Shown here: piece after piece, positions 34,897-44,527 of the stretch
Layout of the letters: each line of letters opens with the position of its first letter
Numbering within the stretch: position 1 is the stretch's first letter
Assembly (NCBI GenBank): GCA_040881665.1
Contig: JBBECT010000004.1
Coordinates: forward strand, 692,303 to 756,302
DNA from: Actinomycetota bacterium
Lineage (GTDB): Bacteria; Actinomycetota; UBA4738; HRBIN12
Length of the DNA: 64,000 bases
Direction of reading: 5' to 3'
Translations under genes and position numbers: made by a program
Notes under the pieces: model-generated
What the model was told of the DNA's origin: nothing
The model's input: the letters and a program-made list of their open reading frames with translations, nothing else
Database searches by the model: none

Positions 34897-36072
34897 ATGG
34901 CGGACGAGGTACGCAGGGAGTGGTTCGACGAGGACTACTACCAGGTGCTCGGCGTGCCCAAGAACGCCTCGGCCGACGAGATCAAGAAGGCCTATCGCAA
35001 GCTCGCGCGCAAGTTCCACCCGGATCGCAACCAAGGCGACAAGGCGGCCGAGGAACGGTTCAAGGAGATCTCGTCCGCGAACGATGTCCTGTCCGACCCC
35101 GAGACGCGCACGCGCTACGACCGAGTGCGCGACATGGCGGCGGCCGGCTTCGGCGCGGGCGGTTACCCCGGCGGCGGTCCCGGCGGGGGGCAACGTGTTC
35201 GGTCCGAGGACATCCCGTGGAGCACCGAGGGCACCGCCGACTTCGGGGACGTCTCGGATCTGTTCGCCGGCCTGTTCGGTGGCGGTGGGCGCGGGCGCGG
35301 GGCTGGGCGAACCGGCCGTGGCCGGGCGCAGCGACGCGGCGCCGATCTCGAGACCGAGGTCACGATCCCCTTCGACGATGCGATGGCCGGCACCACGGTG
35401 CCGGTGCGGATCGACGGTCCCGCCCAGTGCGATCGTTGCCACGGGTCGGGCGCCGAACCCGGGACGAGCCCGATCGCGTGCCCGACGTGTGGCGGTGCCG
35501 GTCAGGTCAACGTGAGTCAGGGGCTGTTCCAGATGGCGCAGCCGTGCCCCGAGTGCGGCGGTCGCGGCGTTCGGATCGAGCACCCCTGCACGAAGTGCAA
35601 GGGACAGGGCGCCGTCCGCAAGACGCGGAGCTTCTCGGTGAAGATCCCGGCGGCCGTGAAGGACGGCGCCACGATCCGGCTGAAGGGTCGAGGTGAGCCC
35701 GGCCCCGCGGGCGGCGTACCCGGCGACCTGTTCGTGCGCGTGCGCGTGCGTTCTCATCGCATGTTCGGGCGCAAGGGGAACAACCTCACACTCGAGCTGC
35801 CACTCACCTACGAGGAGGCCGCTCTCGGTGCGAACGTTCCCGTTCCCACGCTGAACGGGGCGGTCACGCTGAAGGTTCCGTCGGGGACCCAGTCTGGGAG
35901 CACGTTCCGCATCAAGGGCAAGGGCGCACCGATGCAGGGAGGCGGCACCGGCGACCTGATGGTCACGGCCAAGGTCGATGTCCCGACCAAGCTGAGCAAG
36001 AAGGAGAAAGACCTGCTCAGCCAACTCCGAGACGAACGGAAGGAGTCGCCGCGCGAGCACCTGGGCGTGTGA
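34897..36072 (+). CDS. dnaJ: Chaperone protein DnaJ
   Basis: 391 residues. J domain (YYQVLGVPKNASADEIKKAYRKLA, HPDRN), short Gly-rich region, and a zinc domain with four CxxCxGxG-type repeats (CDRCHGSG, CPTCGGAG, CPECGGRG, CTKCKGQG). The C-terminal substrate domain has the two beta-barrel subdomains. The second DnaJ of actinobacteria usually sits in this operon, which this matches. RBS AAGAAGGG about 10 nt before the ATG. Confidence 0.96.
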   Translation: MADEVRREWFDEDYYQVLGVPKNASADEIKKAYRKLARKFHPDRNQGDKAAEERFKEISSANDVLSDPETRTRYDRVRDMAAAGFGAGGYPGGGPGGGQRVRSEDIPWSTEGTADFGDVSDLFAGLFGGGGRGRGAGRTGRGRAQRRGADLETEVTIPFDDAMAGTTVPVRIDGPAQCDRCHGSGAEPGTSPIACPTCGGAGQVNVSQGLFQMAQPCPECGGRGVRIEHPCTKCKGQGAVRKTRSFSVKIPAAVKDGATIRLKGRGEPGPAGGVPGDLFVRVRVRSHRMFGRKGNNLTLELPLTYEEAALGANVPVPTLNGAVTLKVPSGTQSGSTFRIKGKGAPMQGGGTGDLMVTAKVDVPTKLSKKEKDLLSQLRDERKESPREHLGV

Positions 36073-36091
36073 GTGACGGAAAGGGAGCGGC

Positions 36092-36532
36092 ATGAGCGAC
36101 GAGCGCATCAACGAGTCCCGCGACCGGCGCCCCCGGTACGTGCGCAGTGCGCCGTCCGACGAGCAGGAGCGCGCCGTCTACATCATCAGCGTCGCGGCGG
36201 AGCTCGCGGGGGTCCATCCGCAGACGCTGCGGATCTACGAGCGCAAGGGATTGGTGGCGCCGAAGCGCACGGCGGGGAACACACGCCGCTATTCCGACGC
36301 GGATATCGCGCGGCTGCGGATGATCCAGGCGTTGACCCAGGAGGAAGGCATCAACCTCGCCGGAGTGAGGATGATCATGCAGATGCGCGAGCAGCTGGCC
36401 CAACTGCAGCGCGCCGCGGCGCAGATGCAACGCGAGCTCGAGCGCCAGCGCGAACGGCGCGAGCGCGAGGGTGGATCCGGAGAGATCGTGCCGCTACGAA
36501 CGTGGCTGCATACGTCGCTACGCGAGCCGTGA
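36092..36532 (+). CDS. hspR: Heat-shock repressor HspR (MerR family)
   Basis: 146 residues. A MerR-type helix-turn-helix ([26 protein letters not shown], then [20 protein letters not shown]) and a short coiled coil ([20 protein letters not shown]). HspR binds HAIR sites and represses the dnaK operon and clpB. The N-terminal 30 residues are polar. RBS AAGGGAG before the ATG at 36092. Its position between dnaJ and clpB is the classic actinobacterial autoregulated order. Confidence 0.94.
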   Translation: MSDERINESRDRRPRYVRSAPSDEQERAVYIISVAAELAGVHPQTLRIYERKGLVAPKRTAGNTRRYSDADIARLRMIQALTQEEGINLAGVRMIMQMREQLAQLQRAAAQMQRELERQRERREREGGSGEIVPLRTWLHTSLREP

Positions 36533-36533
36533 G

Positions 36534-39131
36534 ATGGATCCGAACAAGCTGACACTGAAGTCACAGGCCGCGCTCGAAGCCGCGCGCCAGCAGGCGGTCG
36601 CCCGCTCGCAGCAGGCGATCGAACCCGAGCACGTGCTCTTCGCCCTGCTCTCCGATCCCGACGGGGTCGTGTACCCGTTGCTGCACACCCTCGATGTCGT
36701 GCCACGCCGCCTGCGCGATCAGGTGGCCGAGGCCCAGGATCGGCTGCCGAAGGTGTTCCAGCCCGGCGCCGCGGCCGAAGCGCGCCTGTCGCCCGCGGCC
36801 ATTTCGATCCTCGAACGTGCCTTCGAGGAGGCCTCGGCACTCGGGGACGAGTACGTCTCCACCGAGCACCTGTTCCTCGCGATGCTGGGAAGCGACGGGA
36901 CCTCCGCCCGTTTGCTCTCCGAGGCCGGTATCGATCGCGAGGCCACGATGGCCGCCCTCGAGCAGGTGCGCGGCAACCGGCGCGTGACCTCGCAGAATCC
37001 CGAGGACACCTATCAGACCCTCGAGAAGTACGCGCGCGATCTCACCGACGCGGCGCGATCGGGCAAACTCGATCCGGTGATCGGCCGCGACGACGAGGTC
37101 CGGAGGGTGATCCAGGTCCTTTCGCGCAAGACGAAGAACAACCCGGTGCTGATCGGCGAGCCCGGCGTCGGAAAGACGGCGATCGTCGAGGGGCTCGCGC
37201 AGCGGATCGTCGCCGGTGATGTTCCCGAGGGACTGAAGAACAAGCGGGTCGTCGCGCTCGACCTCGGTTCGATGCTCGCGGGCGCGAAATACCGGGGCGA
37301 GTTCGAGGAGCGGCTGAAGGCGGTCCTCGAGGAGATCGCCGAGTCCGAGGGCGAGATCATCACGTTCATCGACGAGCTGCACACGATCGTCGGCGCCGGC
37401 GCCGCCGAGGGCGCGATGGACGCCGGCAACATGCTCAAGCCGATGCTCGCCCGTGGCGAACTGCGCGCGATCGGCGCGACGACCCTCGACGAGTACCGCC
37501 AACACATCGAGAAGGACCCCGCCCTCGAGCGGCGGTTCCAGCCGGTGCTCGTCGCCGAGCCGAGTGTTGAGGACACGATCGGGATCCTGCGCGGACTGAA
37601 GGAGCGGTACGAGGTCCACCACGGTGTGCGAATCCAGGACGCCGCCCTCGTCGCGGCCGCGGTCCTGTCCGATCGCTACATCACCGGGCGGTTCCTGCCC
37701 GACAAGGCGATCGACCTGGTCGACGAGGCGGCGAGCCGGTTGCGGATCGAGATCGATTCGATGCCGATCGAGATCGACGAGGTCGACCGGCGGGTGAAGC
37801 AGCTCGAGATCGAGCGCGCCGCGCTGCGCAAGGAGACCGATGAGGCCTCGAAGGACCGGCTCGACAAGATCGAGAAGGAGCTCGCCGACCTGCAAGAACG
37901 GTTCGCCTCGATGCAGACGCACTGGCAACAGGAGAAGGAACGGATCGACGCGATCCGTGCCCTGAAGACCCAGCTCGAGGAGGTGCGCGGCGAAGCGGAG
38001 CGGGCCGAGCGCGACGGCGACCTCGAACGCGCTGCCGAGCTGCGGTACGGACGCCTCGTCGAGCTCGACGCGCAGCTCGAGGAGGAGAACGCGAAGCTGG
38101 ACGAGGTGCAGGCCGAGCGCAAGATGCTGAAGGAGGAGGTCGACGAGGAAGACATCGCCGAAGTCGTCTCGACCTGGACGGGCATCCCGGTCGCTCGGCT
38201 GATGCAGGGGGAGATGGCCAAGCTGGTCCACCTCGAGGACGCGATCCACGATCGGATGGTCGACCAGGCCGAGGCCGTCCAGGCCGTCGCGAACGCGATC
38301 CGGCGTTCCCGCGCGGGGCTCAGCGACCCGCACCGGCCGATCGGTTCGTTCCTGTTCCTGGGGCCGACCGGTGTCGGCAAGACCGAACTGGCACGCGCGC
38401 TCGCGGAGTTCCTGTTCGACGACGAGCGGGCGATGATCCGCATCGACATGAGCGAGTACCAGGAACGGCACACGGTCTCGCGGCTGATCGGCGCACCGCC
38501 GGGCTACGTGGGCTACGAGGCAGGCGGACAGCTCACCGAGGCGGTGCGACGCCGTCCGTATTCGGTCGTGCTGCTCGACGAGGTGGAGAAGGCGCATGCC
38601 GACGCGTTCAACGTGTTGCTCCAACTGCTGGACGACGGGCGACTGACCGATGGCCAGGGTCGCACGGTCGACTTCCGGAACACGATCATCATCATGACCT
38701 CCAACATCGGGAGCTACGTCTACGACGACCCGCAGCTCACGCCCGAGGACAGGCGCTCGAAGGTACTCGACGAGGTCCGTGCGAGCCTGCGGCCCGAGTT
38801 CGTGAACCGGATCGACGAGATCCTCGTCTTCCAGCCGCTCGATCGCGAACAGATCGCCGAGATCGTGGGTCTCCAGCTGGAGCTGCTCCAGCTGCGCCTT
38901 GACGAACGCAAGCTCACGCTGGCCGTGAGCGACGAAGCGAAGGAGCTCCTGGCGAACCGTGGCTACGATCCCGCGTTCGGCGCGCGCCCGCTGAAGCGCG
39001 TGATCCAGCGCGAGGTCCAGGACAAGCTCGCGATGGAGCTGCTCTCGGGCACGATCACCGACGGCGACACCGTGAACGTCGCGGTGGAGGACGGCGAGCT
39101 GGTGTTCCGACCGGTCACTGCGACCGCCTGA
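36534..39131 (+). CDS. clpB: ATP-dependent disaggregase ClpB
   Basis: 865 residues, full length. N domain ([20 protein letters not shown]), first AAA+ module with Walker A GEPGVGKT (about 208-215), the coiled-coil M domain (about 400-530) that separates ClpB from ClpA/C, and second module with Walker A GPTGVGKT (about 609-616). It works with DnaK/DnaJ/GrpE encoded upstream to rescue aggregates. ATG 36534 follows the hspR stop by one base. I see no separate promoter. Confidence 0.97.
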   Translation: MDPNKLTLKSQAALEAARQQAVARSQQAIEPEHVLFALLSDPDGVVYPLLHTLDVVPRRLRDQVAEAQDRLPKVFQPGAAAEARLSPAAISILERAFEEASALGDEYVSTEHLFLAMLGSDGTSARLLSEAGIDREATMAALEQVRGNRRVTSQNPEDTYQTLEKYARDLTDAARSGKLDPVIGRDDEVRRVIQVLSRKTKNNPVLIGEPGVGKTAIVEGLAQRIVAGDVPEGLKNKRVVALDLGSMLAGAKYRGEFEERLKAVLEEIAESEGEIITFIDELHTIVGAGAAEGAMDAGNMLKPMLARGELRAIGATTLDEYRQHIEKDPALERRFQPVLVAEPSVEDTIGILRGLKERYEVHHGVRIQDAALVAAAVLSDRYITGRFLPDKAIDLVDEAASRLRIEIDSMPIEIDEVDRRVKQLEIERAALRKETDEASKDRLDKIEKELADLQERFASMQTHWQQEKERIDAIRALKTQLEEVRGEAERAERDGDLERAAELRYGRLVELDAQLEEENAKLDEVQAERKMLKEEVDEEDIAEVVSTWTGIPVARLMQGEMAKLVHLEDAIHDRMVDQAEAVQAVANAIRRSRAGLSDPHRPIGSFLFLGPTGVGKTELARALAEFLFDDERAMIRIDMSEYQERHTVSRLIGAPPGYVGYEAGGQLTEAVRRRPYSVVLLDEVEKAHADAFNVLLQLLDDGRLTDGQGRTVDFRNTIIIMTSNIGSYVYDDPQLTPEDRRSKVLDEVRASLRPEFVNRIDEILVFQPLDREQIAEIVGLQLELLQLRLDERKLTLAVSDEAKELLANRGYDPAFGARPLKRVIQREVQDKLAMELLSGTITDGDTVNVAVEDGELVFRPVTATA

Positions 39132-39161
39132 CCGCGCCTGTACGGTCTCTCGGGCTCGGGC

Positions 39162-39167
39162 TAGGCT
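39162..39167 (+). promoter_or_regulatory. Candidate -10 of lemA
   Basis: TAGGCT 28 nt before the lemA GTG at 39196; with AAAGGA between them, a short-leader transcript is expected. Confidence 0.4.
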
Positions 39168-39195
39168 GTCGGGCAATCGACGAAAGGAACCCACG

Positions 39196-39897
39196 GTGAT
39201 CGTGGTCTGGATCGTGCTCGGGCTGGCGGTGCTCCTCCTCCTGTGGGGGGTCGTCAGCTACAACCGGTTCGTCTCGCAGCGCAACCTGATCAAGGACGCG
39301 TGGTCGAACATCTCGACCGAGCTCCAGCGCCGCTACGACCTGATCCCGAACCTCGTCGAGACGGTCAAGGGATACGCGCAGCACGAGCGCGGGACGTTCG
39401 AGGCCGTCACGCAGGCGCGCGCCGCCGCGACGGCCGCGGGCGGTTCGCCGGCCGAACAGGCCGCTGCCGAGGGACCGCTGATCGCCGCGCTCCGGCAGCT
39501 GTTGGCGGTCGCCGAGGCCTACCCCGATCTGAAGGCGAATCAGAACTTCCTCTCCCTGCAGGCCGAGCTCGCGAACACCGAGGACCGCCTGCAGACGTCG
39601 CGCCGCTTCTACAACGCGAACGTTCGGCAGTACAACGAGCGTGTGCAGTCGGTTCCCTCGAACGTGATCGCGAACGCGTTCAAGTTCCACGTCGAGGAGT
39701 ACTTCGAGGTCGAGGAGTCGATCCGCGAGGGGGGCGTGCCCCAGGTGAACTTCACGCAGGAAGGACCGGGGGTCAGTTACGGCAACACCGGCAGCGGCGC
39801 GAATCGCCCCCCGGGCGGGGAGCCGCCCTCAGGCGGTGGTCCGGCCGCATCACCGGGGTCCCCCCCACCGCCCGCCGCTCCACCGCCACCCGGTTGA
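39196..39897 (+). CDS. LemA family protein
   Basis: 233 residues. N-terminal membrane helix (about 2-20), then the LemA helical domain with YNRFVSQRNLIKDAWSNISTELQRRYDLIPNLVETVKGYA and the NTEDRLQTSRRFYNANVRQYNERVQSVPSNVIA signature, and a Gly/Pro-rich C-terminal tail of about 45 residues. The precise role of LemA proteins is unknown; they are often linked to membrane quality control. GTG 39196 has AAAGGA 8 nt before. Confidence 0.92.
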   Translation: MIVVWIVLGLAVLLLLWGVVSYNRFVSQRNLIKDAWSNISTELQRRYDLIPNLVETVKGYAQHERGTFEAVTQARAAATAAGGSPAEQAAAEGPLIAALRQLLAVAEAYPDLKANQNFLSLQAELANTEDRLQTSRRFYNANVRQYNERVQSVPSNVIANAFKFHVEEYFEVEESIREGGVPQVNFTQEGPGVSYGNTGSGANRPPGGEPPSGGGPAASPGSPPPPAAPPPPG

Positions 39898-39904
39898 GTC
39901 GCCC

Positions 39905-40873
39905 TCAGGGCTGCACGACGAGCGAGTGGATGTCGAAGTTGTCCGTCCTGCAGTTGACTCGATCGAAGTACACGACGGGGTCGGAGCCTGAAGCGTCGAC
40001 GTAGGCGTCGAACGCTTCACGACCGTCCGGAAGTTGAAGCAGCGGGACGGCCGGGCCGATCAGCGGTTGCGCGAGCAGACGGACGTTGTTCCCACATCCG
40101 GTCGCGCTGCGGAAGAAGTACACGGTTCCGTCCGGATCGACCGCAGGTGTGTACTGCCAACGCACGTTCGAGGGACGGGGGATCACGGTTCGGGTTTCGG
40201 CGGCGATGTCGTAGCGGTAGACATCGCAACTCCGGGCGCCGCAGCGTTCGTACACCGCGTAGTTCCCTGCGACTTGCCCTGAGCGAAGGAATCGGGAGCT
40301 CTCTGCGAGCTGGATCTGTGCCCCGCTCGACCGATCGAACAGGATCACCCGGGAGGTGCGACCGATGCGCCCAAACAGCAGATGATCGGCCGAGATCGTC
40401 GGGGCCCATTCCCACCGTTCGGTGTTCACGCCGGCCGGCGTCGGCACGAACTGCTCAGACGCCAGGTCGAACATCCGAAGGTCGGAACGGCTCTTTCGCT
40501 TGACCTGGAACACGAGATCATCCCCGAAGATGCCGCCGCTGAATGATTCGGTGCCTGCGATGTTCAGTCTCTGCCTGGACGACCCTGAGACCTTCAGGAA
40601 CGTGTCGAAGTGACGAGGGTGACGACGCGAGTTCTGTGCCCACATGAACGTGCTGCCGAGAACGGCGGGGTTGATCTCAGACGAACGAGCACTCAACACG
40701 GCATCACGCAGATGTGGACCGCCGCCCGAGGCACGTCCCGCGACCGGCAGACCGGACTCGCCACCCGGACGAGCCCGATCCGGGACCGCGGCCGCAGCCC
40801 CCGTCGTGATCACGACGAGGGCGAGCGCGGCCGCGACGACGCCGGCGACGGTGCACCACGAAGGTCTTGTCAT
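39905..40873 (-). CDS. Secreted beta-propeller-like repeat protein
   Basis: 322 residues. Signal peptide (MTRPSWCTVAGVVAAALALVV then AAAA) followed by repeated blades with short aromatic/Asp motifs (SGGIFGDDLVFQV, ISADHLLFGRIGR, VAGNYAVYERC, VDPDGTVYFFRSATGC). The pattern suggests a TolB/WD40-like propeller, perhaps five or six blades, with four cysteines in the mature part. Extracellular; substrate unknown. ATG 40873 has GAGGAG 7 nt before. Confidence 0.65.
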   Translation of the reverse strand: MTRPSWCTVAGVVAAALALVVITTGAAAAVPDRARPGGESGLPVAGRASGGGPHLRDAVLSARSSEINPAVLGSTFMWAQNSRRHPRHFDTFLKVSGSSRQRLNIAGTESFSGGIFGDDLVFQVKRKSRSDLRMFDLASEQFVPTPAGVNTERWEWAPTISADHLLFGRIGRTSRVILFDRSSGAQIQLAESSRFLRSGQVAGNYAVYERCGARSCDVYRYDIAAETRTVIPRPSNVRWQYTPAVDPDGTVYFFRSATGCGNNVRLLAQPLIGPAVPLLQLPDGREAFDAYVDASGSDPVVYFDRVNCRTDNFDIHSLVVQP

Positions 40874-40961
40874 GTCAGGCTCCTCGTCGGACGGCTGGTC
40901 AAGCGTTTGCAAGGGAGCGAAGGCTGCCACAGGGTGGACTTCCTGTGCAACCCCTCGACGG

Positions 40962-42263
40962 TCAGGCCCCGTTTCGGGAATCGGGGAAGGATGGCGCCGA
41001 CAGCCCGCCGCCCCGGCGGATGTCGCCCGTCAGGAACCACCAGGTGATCGCCCAGGCCAGCGCCACCGCGCCGAGCCCGATCGCGGCGGGACGTGGGCCG
41101 AACCGATCCGCAGCCCATCCGGTGACCAGACTCGAGATCGCGATCGAAAGCGTCACGAGCGCGAAGTCGAACGAGAAGATGCGGCCGCGCAGCCGGTCGG
41201 GGACCAGGCGCTGCAGCCCGTAGGTCGACAGGGTCCACTGGCCGCCGCCACCCAGATGCGCGCAGAACACGACCGGAAGCGCGACGGCGATCGTCGGGGT
41301 GAAGCCGAAGGCGACGTAGCTGATGCCGAACGTGGCCAAGGCGATGCCGATCGCAGCGAACAGACGCCGATCGTCGTCCCCTGCGATCGCGCGTCCCAGG
41401 AACGGACCGACGAGTGCGCCGGCGCCTCTGGCCCCCATCAGCAGGCCGATCCCGACGGCACCGGCGAGGAAGATCCGCTCGGCGAACACCGACAGCAGCA
41501 CCAACACGCCGGCGCCGAGACCGAACCCGCCCTTGACGACGAGCAATGCGAGCACACGGTGGTCGCGGCGCGCGTAGGTCACTGTTTCCAGCGTTGCTTC
41601 GACGAGCCGGGGATGCTCCCCCTCGTGAGGTTCGGCGAAGGGGCTGCGGATCGAGAAGATCATCGCCGCCGACAGGGCGAACGAGGCTGCATCGATCGCG
41701 AAGGCGGCCGTGCTCCCCAGCCCCGCGACGACGAGGCCGCCGATCGCGGCCCCGACGGCCAGCATCGTTCCCCACGCGGAACCCACGAGCGAGTAGGCGG
41801 GCCCCAGGTCCTCGCTGGGAACCAGGTTGGGCATCGCCGCCTCCATCGCCGGGTCGAAGGCCGTCGAGAACACCGTGATGAACGGAAGGAGCACGTACAC
41901 GAGCCACAGATCGCTCTCACCACCGATCAGCAGGAAGCCGAGGACCAGCACGGCGCGGGCCAGGTCGCACACGACCATCAACCGGCGCCGGTCCAGGCGG
42001 TCGACGAGGTAGCCGGCGGCCGGGGCCGCCAGGAACGAGGGAAGTTCCTGGGCGATGATCACGAGTGCCACCGACGTCGCGGTTCCTTCCAGCCGCAGCA
42101 CGACATCGAACAGGGCCACCGTCAGGAACCAGTCGCCGCCGAGCGAGATCAGGCTCGCGATGTACAGACGACGGAAGTCCCGGTGCCGTCGCAGGACGCC
42201 GAGGCTGGCGCGCAAGCCGGTCGAGCGGGCGGCGGGAGCGGTGGACGATGTCGGATCGGACAC
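40962..42263 (-). CDS. MFS transporter (enterobactin-exporter/macrolide-efflux-like)
   Basis: 433 residues, about twelve membrane helices in two halves. The first loop reads AAGYLVDRLDRRRLM (MFS motif A, GxLxDRxxRR), and the opening FRRLYIASLISLGGDWFLTVALFDVVLR is typical of the EntS/MFS_3 group of drug/siderophore exporters. Substrate unknown. The GTG at 42263 fits a leaderless -10; the open frame extends 24 codons upstream, without a ribosome site. Divergent from the DUF2090 gene. Confidence 0.8.
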   Translation of the reverse strand: MSDPTSSTAPAARSTGLRASLGVLRRHRDFRRLYIASLISLGGDWFLTVALFDVVLRLEGTATSVALVIIAQELPSFLAAPAAGYLVDRLDRRRLMVVCDLARAVLVLGFLLIGGESDLWLVYVLLPFITVFSTAFDPAMEAAMPNLVPSEDLGPAYSLVGSAWGTMLAVGAAIGGLVVAGLGSTAAFAIDAASFALSAAMIFSIRSPFAEPHEGEHPRLVEATLETVTYARRDHRVLALLVVKGGFGLGAGVLVLLSVFAERIFLAGAVGIGLLMGARGAGALVGPFLGRAIAGDDDRRLFAAIGIALATFGISYVAFGFTPTIAVALPVVFCAHLGGGGQWTLSTYGLQRLVPDRLRGRIFSFDFALVTLSIAISSLVTGWAADRFGPRPAAIGLGAVALAWAITWWFLTGDIRRGGGLSAPSFPDSRNGA

Positions 42264-42271
42264 GGCGCGCC

Positions 42272-42277
42272 AGCGTA
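42272..42277 (-). promoter_or_regulatory. -10 hexamer of the MFS gene (leaderless)
   Basis: TACGCT on the minus strand, 8 nt before the GTG at 42263. Confidence 0.4.
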
Positions 42278-42329
42278 CCCTCGCCGCGCCCGTGGTTCGG
42301 TGCGCCTGAGGGCCACGGGCCGGCTCGGG

Positions 42330-42335
42330 TAGCAT
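42330..42335 (+). promoter_or_regulatory. Candidate -10 of the DUF2090-dodecin-epimerase-phospholipase operon
   Basis: TAGCAT about 55 nt before the ATG at 42391, giving a leader of about 48 nt that contains TAGGAGG. Confidence 0.4.
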
Positions 42336-42390
42336 CGGGCCTGCGAACCGATGACCAGGCGCGTTCCACCTCTAGGAGGCGAAGCACACG

Positions 42391-43305
42391 ATGGCACTGG
42401 GCTATGAAGGACAGCTCTACATCCTCGCGTTCGATCACCGGGGCTCGTTCCAGAAGAAGTTCTTCGGCGTCGCGGGTGATCCCACCCCGGAGGAGGCGCA
42501 GCGGATCTCCGACGCGAAGTCGGTGATCTACGAAGGAGCCCTCGCCGCCGCCGACCGGACACCCGAGCAGGCGATCCGCGAGTCGATGGGGGTCCTGGTC
42601 GACGAGCAGTTCGGGGCGGATGTCGCGCGTGACGCGCACAAGCGGGGGATCAAGCTCGCGATGCCGGTGGAAAAGAGCGGGCAGAACGAGTTCGACTTCC
42701 AGTACGGGGACGAGTTCGGCGCCCACATCCTCGACTTCGACCCCACGTTCTCCAAGGTGCTGGTCCGCTACAACCCCGAAGGCGACGGGGTGATGAACGC
42801 CCGGCAGTCGGCGAAGCTGAAGCAGCTGGGGGAGTGGCTCCACGCCAACGACCGGACCTATCTGTTCGAGATGCTCGTGCCCGCCGAGCCCCATCAGCTC
42901 GAGGCCGTGGGCGGTGACGAGGAGCGCTTCGACCGCGAGGTACGCCCGGCGCTGATGCGCAGGGCGATCGCCGAGCTCCAGCAGTCCGGGATCGAGCCGG
43001 ACATCTGGAAGATCGAGGGGCTCGACGCACGCGAGGACTGCGAGGCCATCGCGGCGCAATGCCGGATCGGTGGGCGCGACGGGGTCGTGTGCATCGTGCT
43101 CGGTCGCGGCGCCGACGATTCGGCCTGCGACACCTGGTTGCGGACCGCGTCGGGCGTTCCCGGCTACGTCGGTCTCGCGATCGGTCGTTCGATCTGGTGG
43201 GATCCGCTCAAGGCCTACGTCGGCGGGCAGCTTCCCCGCGAGCAGGCCGCCGACCGGATCGCGGAGAACTACCTGCGGTTCGTGTCCGTGTACCGCGCCG
43301 GCTGA
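42391..43305 (+). CDS. DUF2090 / IolC C-terminal aldolase-like protein
   Basis: 304 residues, TIM-barrel-like protein of the DUF2090 family, which forms the C-terminal domain of some IolC fusions and resembles the 2-deoxy-5-keto-gluconate-6-phosphate aldolase. Visible landmarks are LYILAFDHRGSF (about 9-20), LAMPVEKSGQNEFDFQYG, VLVRYNPEGD, FEMLVP, WKIEGL and GLAIGRSIWWDPLKAY near the end. The Lys in WKIEG may be the Schiff-base residue, by analogy only. No inositol genes are nearby. RBS TAGGAGG before the ATG. Confidence 0.8.
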   Translation: MALGYEGQLYILAFDHRGSFQKKFFGVAGDPTPEEAQRISDAKSVIYEGALAAADRTPEQAIRESMGVLVDEQFGADVARDAHKRGIKLAMPVEKSGQNEFDFQYGDEFGAHILDFDPTFSKVLVRYNPEGDGVMNARQSAKLKQLGEWLHANDRTYLFEMLVPAEPHQLEAVGGDEERFDREVRPALMRRAIAELQQSGIEPDIWKIEGLDAREDCEAIAAQCRIGGRDGVVCIVLGRGADDSACDTWLRTASGVPGYVGLAIGRSIWWDPLKAYVGGQLPREQAADRIAENYLRFVSVYRAG

Positions 43306-43333
43306 GCGACGAACACGAGAGAGAGGAAGCACG

Positions 43334-43537
43334 ATGGCCGTGATCAAGACGATCGACCTGGTGGGCGTCTCGACCGTTTCGTGGCGCGACGCCGCGGAGC
43401 GAGCTCTCGACGAGGCGGCGAAGACGATCCGGGGGATCGAGGCGATGGACATCCTTGAGACGAGCGCGAAGGTGGAGGACGGGAAGATCTCCGAGTACAA
43501 CACGCACGTCTCGATCCGGTTCCGCATCGAGCGTTGA
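43334..43537 (+). CDS. Dodecin (flavin-storage protein)
   Basis: 67 residues. Dodecin family: IKTIDLVGVSTVSWRDAAERALDEAAKTIRGIEAMDI, with the Trp (in SWRDA, about residue 17) that stacks on the flavin, and VEDGKISEYNTHVSIRFRI. It assembles as a hollow dodecamer binding flavins or CoA. It is preceded by GAGAGGAAG. The epimerase gene follows with no gap (TGA then GTG). Confidence 0.93.
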   Translation: MAVIKTIDLVGVSTVSWRDAAERALDEAAKTIRGIEAMDILETSAKVEDGKISEYNTHVSIRFRIER

Positions 43538-44527
43538 GTGCGGATCCTCGTCATCGGCGGGACGGAATTCGTCGGCCGTACGTTCGTCGAGGCGGGGCTC
43601 GCGCAGGGCCACGAGCTCACCCTGTTCCACCGGGGTCGGACCGGGCGGGACCTGTTCCCCGACGCCGAGCGCCTGCTGGGCGACCGCGACGGCGGACTCG
43701 ATGCTCTCCGGGGGCGTCGTTGGGACATGGTGCTCGACACGTGCGGATACGTCCCACGGCTCGTGCGCGACGCGGCCGAGATGCTCGCGGACGCCACCGA
43801 GCGCTACCTGTTCGTCTCGACGACGTCGGTCTACGCGGACGAGTCGCATCCGGGGATTGACGAAGGGGCGGCGCTCGCCGACCCGGAGCCCTTCGCCGAC
43901 AGCGAAGAGGTGTCCGAGGAGAGCTACGGTCCCCTGAAGGTGCTGTGTGAACGGGCGGCTATGGACGCGTTCGGCGCCGAACGGACGCTGATCGTGCGCC
44001 CCGGCTACATCGTCGGCCCCTACGATCCCACCGATCGATTCACCGCTCATCTCGTGCGGGTCTGGCGGGGAGGGACGTTCCTCGCTCCGGGGCCACCGGA
44101 CCTCGCGATGCAGGGGATCGATGTCCGCGACCTCGCCTCGTGGATGCTCGCCTGCGCCCCGCAGCAAACCACCGGGGTTTTCAACGCGGTTGGTCCGGCG
44201 ACCTCGATCGCCGACATCCTCGATTGCGCGCGTCGCGAGAGCCGGAGCGACGCGGAGCCCGTGTGGGTCGACGCCGCGTTCCTGCTCGAGGCCGGGGTGG
44301 CGGACGAGATTCCCATGTGGCATCCGCGCCCCGACGAGGCCGGCGCGATGCGGTTCGACCCCGCGAGAGCGATCGGCGCGGGTCTGAACCTCCGCCCGAT
44401 CGCGGAGACGATCCGCGACACGCTCGCCTGGCGGACCCCCCTGCTGCACGAGCGTCCGCTTGTGGCGGGCCTGACACCGCAGCGGGAGAAGGAGCTCCTG
44501 TACGCGTGGGCATCGCGGATCGGCTGA
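43538..44527 (+). CDS. NAD-dependent epimerase/dehydratase (SDR extended)
   Basis: 329 residues. The N-terminal nucleotide fold is ILVIGGTEFVGRTFVEAGL (GxxxxG variant GGTEFVG) and VLDTCGYVP follows. The active-site YxxxK is replaced by a SYGPLKVLCE segment (Y-G-P-L-K, about 129-133), which keeps the Tyr and Lys. This sub-group resembles the RNA-binding/CSP41-type reductases of unknown substrate. GTG directly follows the dodecin stop. It overlaps the phospholipase D gene by 22 nt. Confidence 0.82.
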   Translation: MRILVIGGTEFVGRTFVEAGLAQGHELTLFHRGRTGRDLFPDAERLLGDRDGGLDALRGRRWDMVLDTCGYVPRLVRDAAEMLADATERYLFVSTTSVYADESHPGIDEGAALADPEPFADSEEVSEESYGPLKVLCERAAMDAFGAERTLIVRPGYIVGPYDPTDRFTAHLVRVWRGGTFLAPGPPDLAMQGIDVRDLASWMLACAPQQTTGVFNAVGPATSIADILDCARRESRSDAEPVWVDAAFLLEAGVADEIPMWHPRPDEAGAMRFDPARAIGAGLNLRPIAETIRDTLAWRTPLLHERPLVAGLTPQREKELLYAWASRIG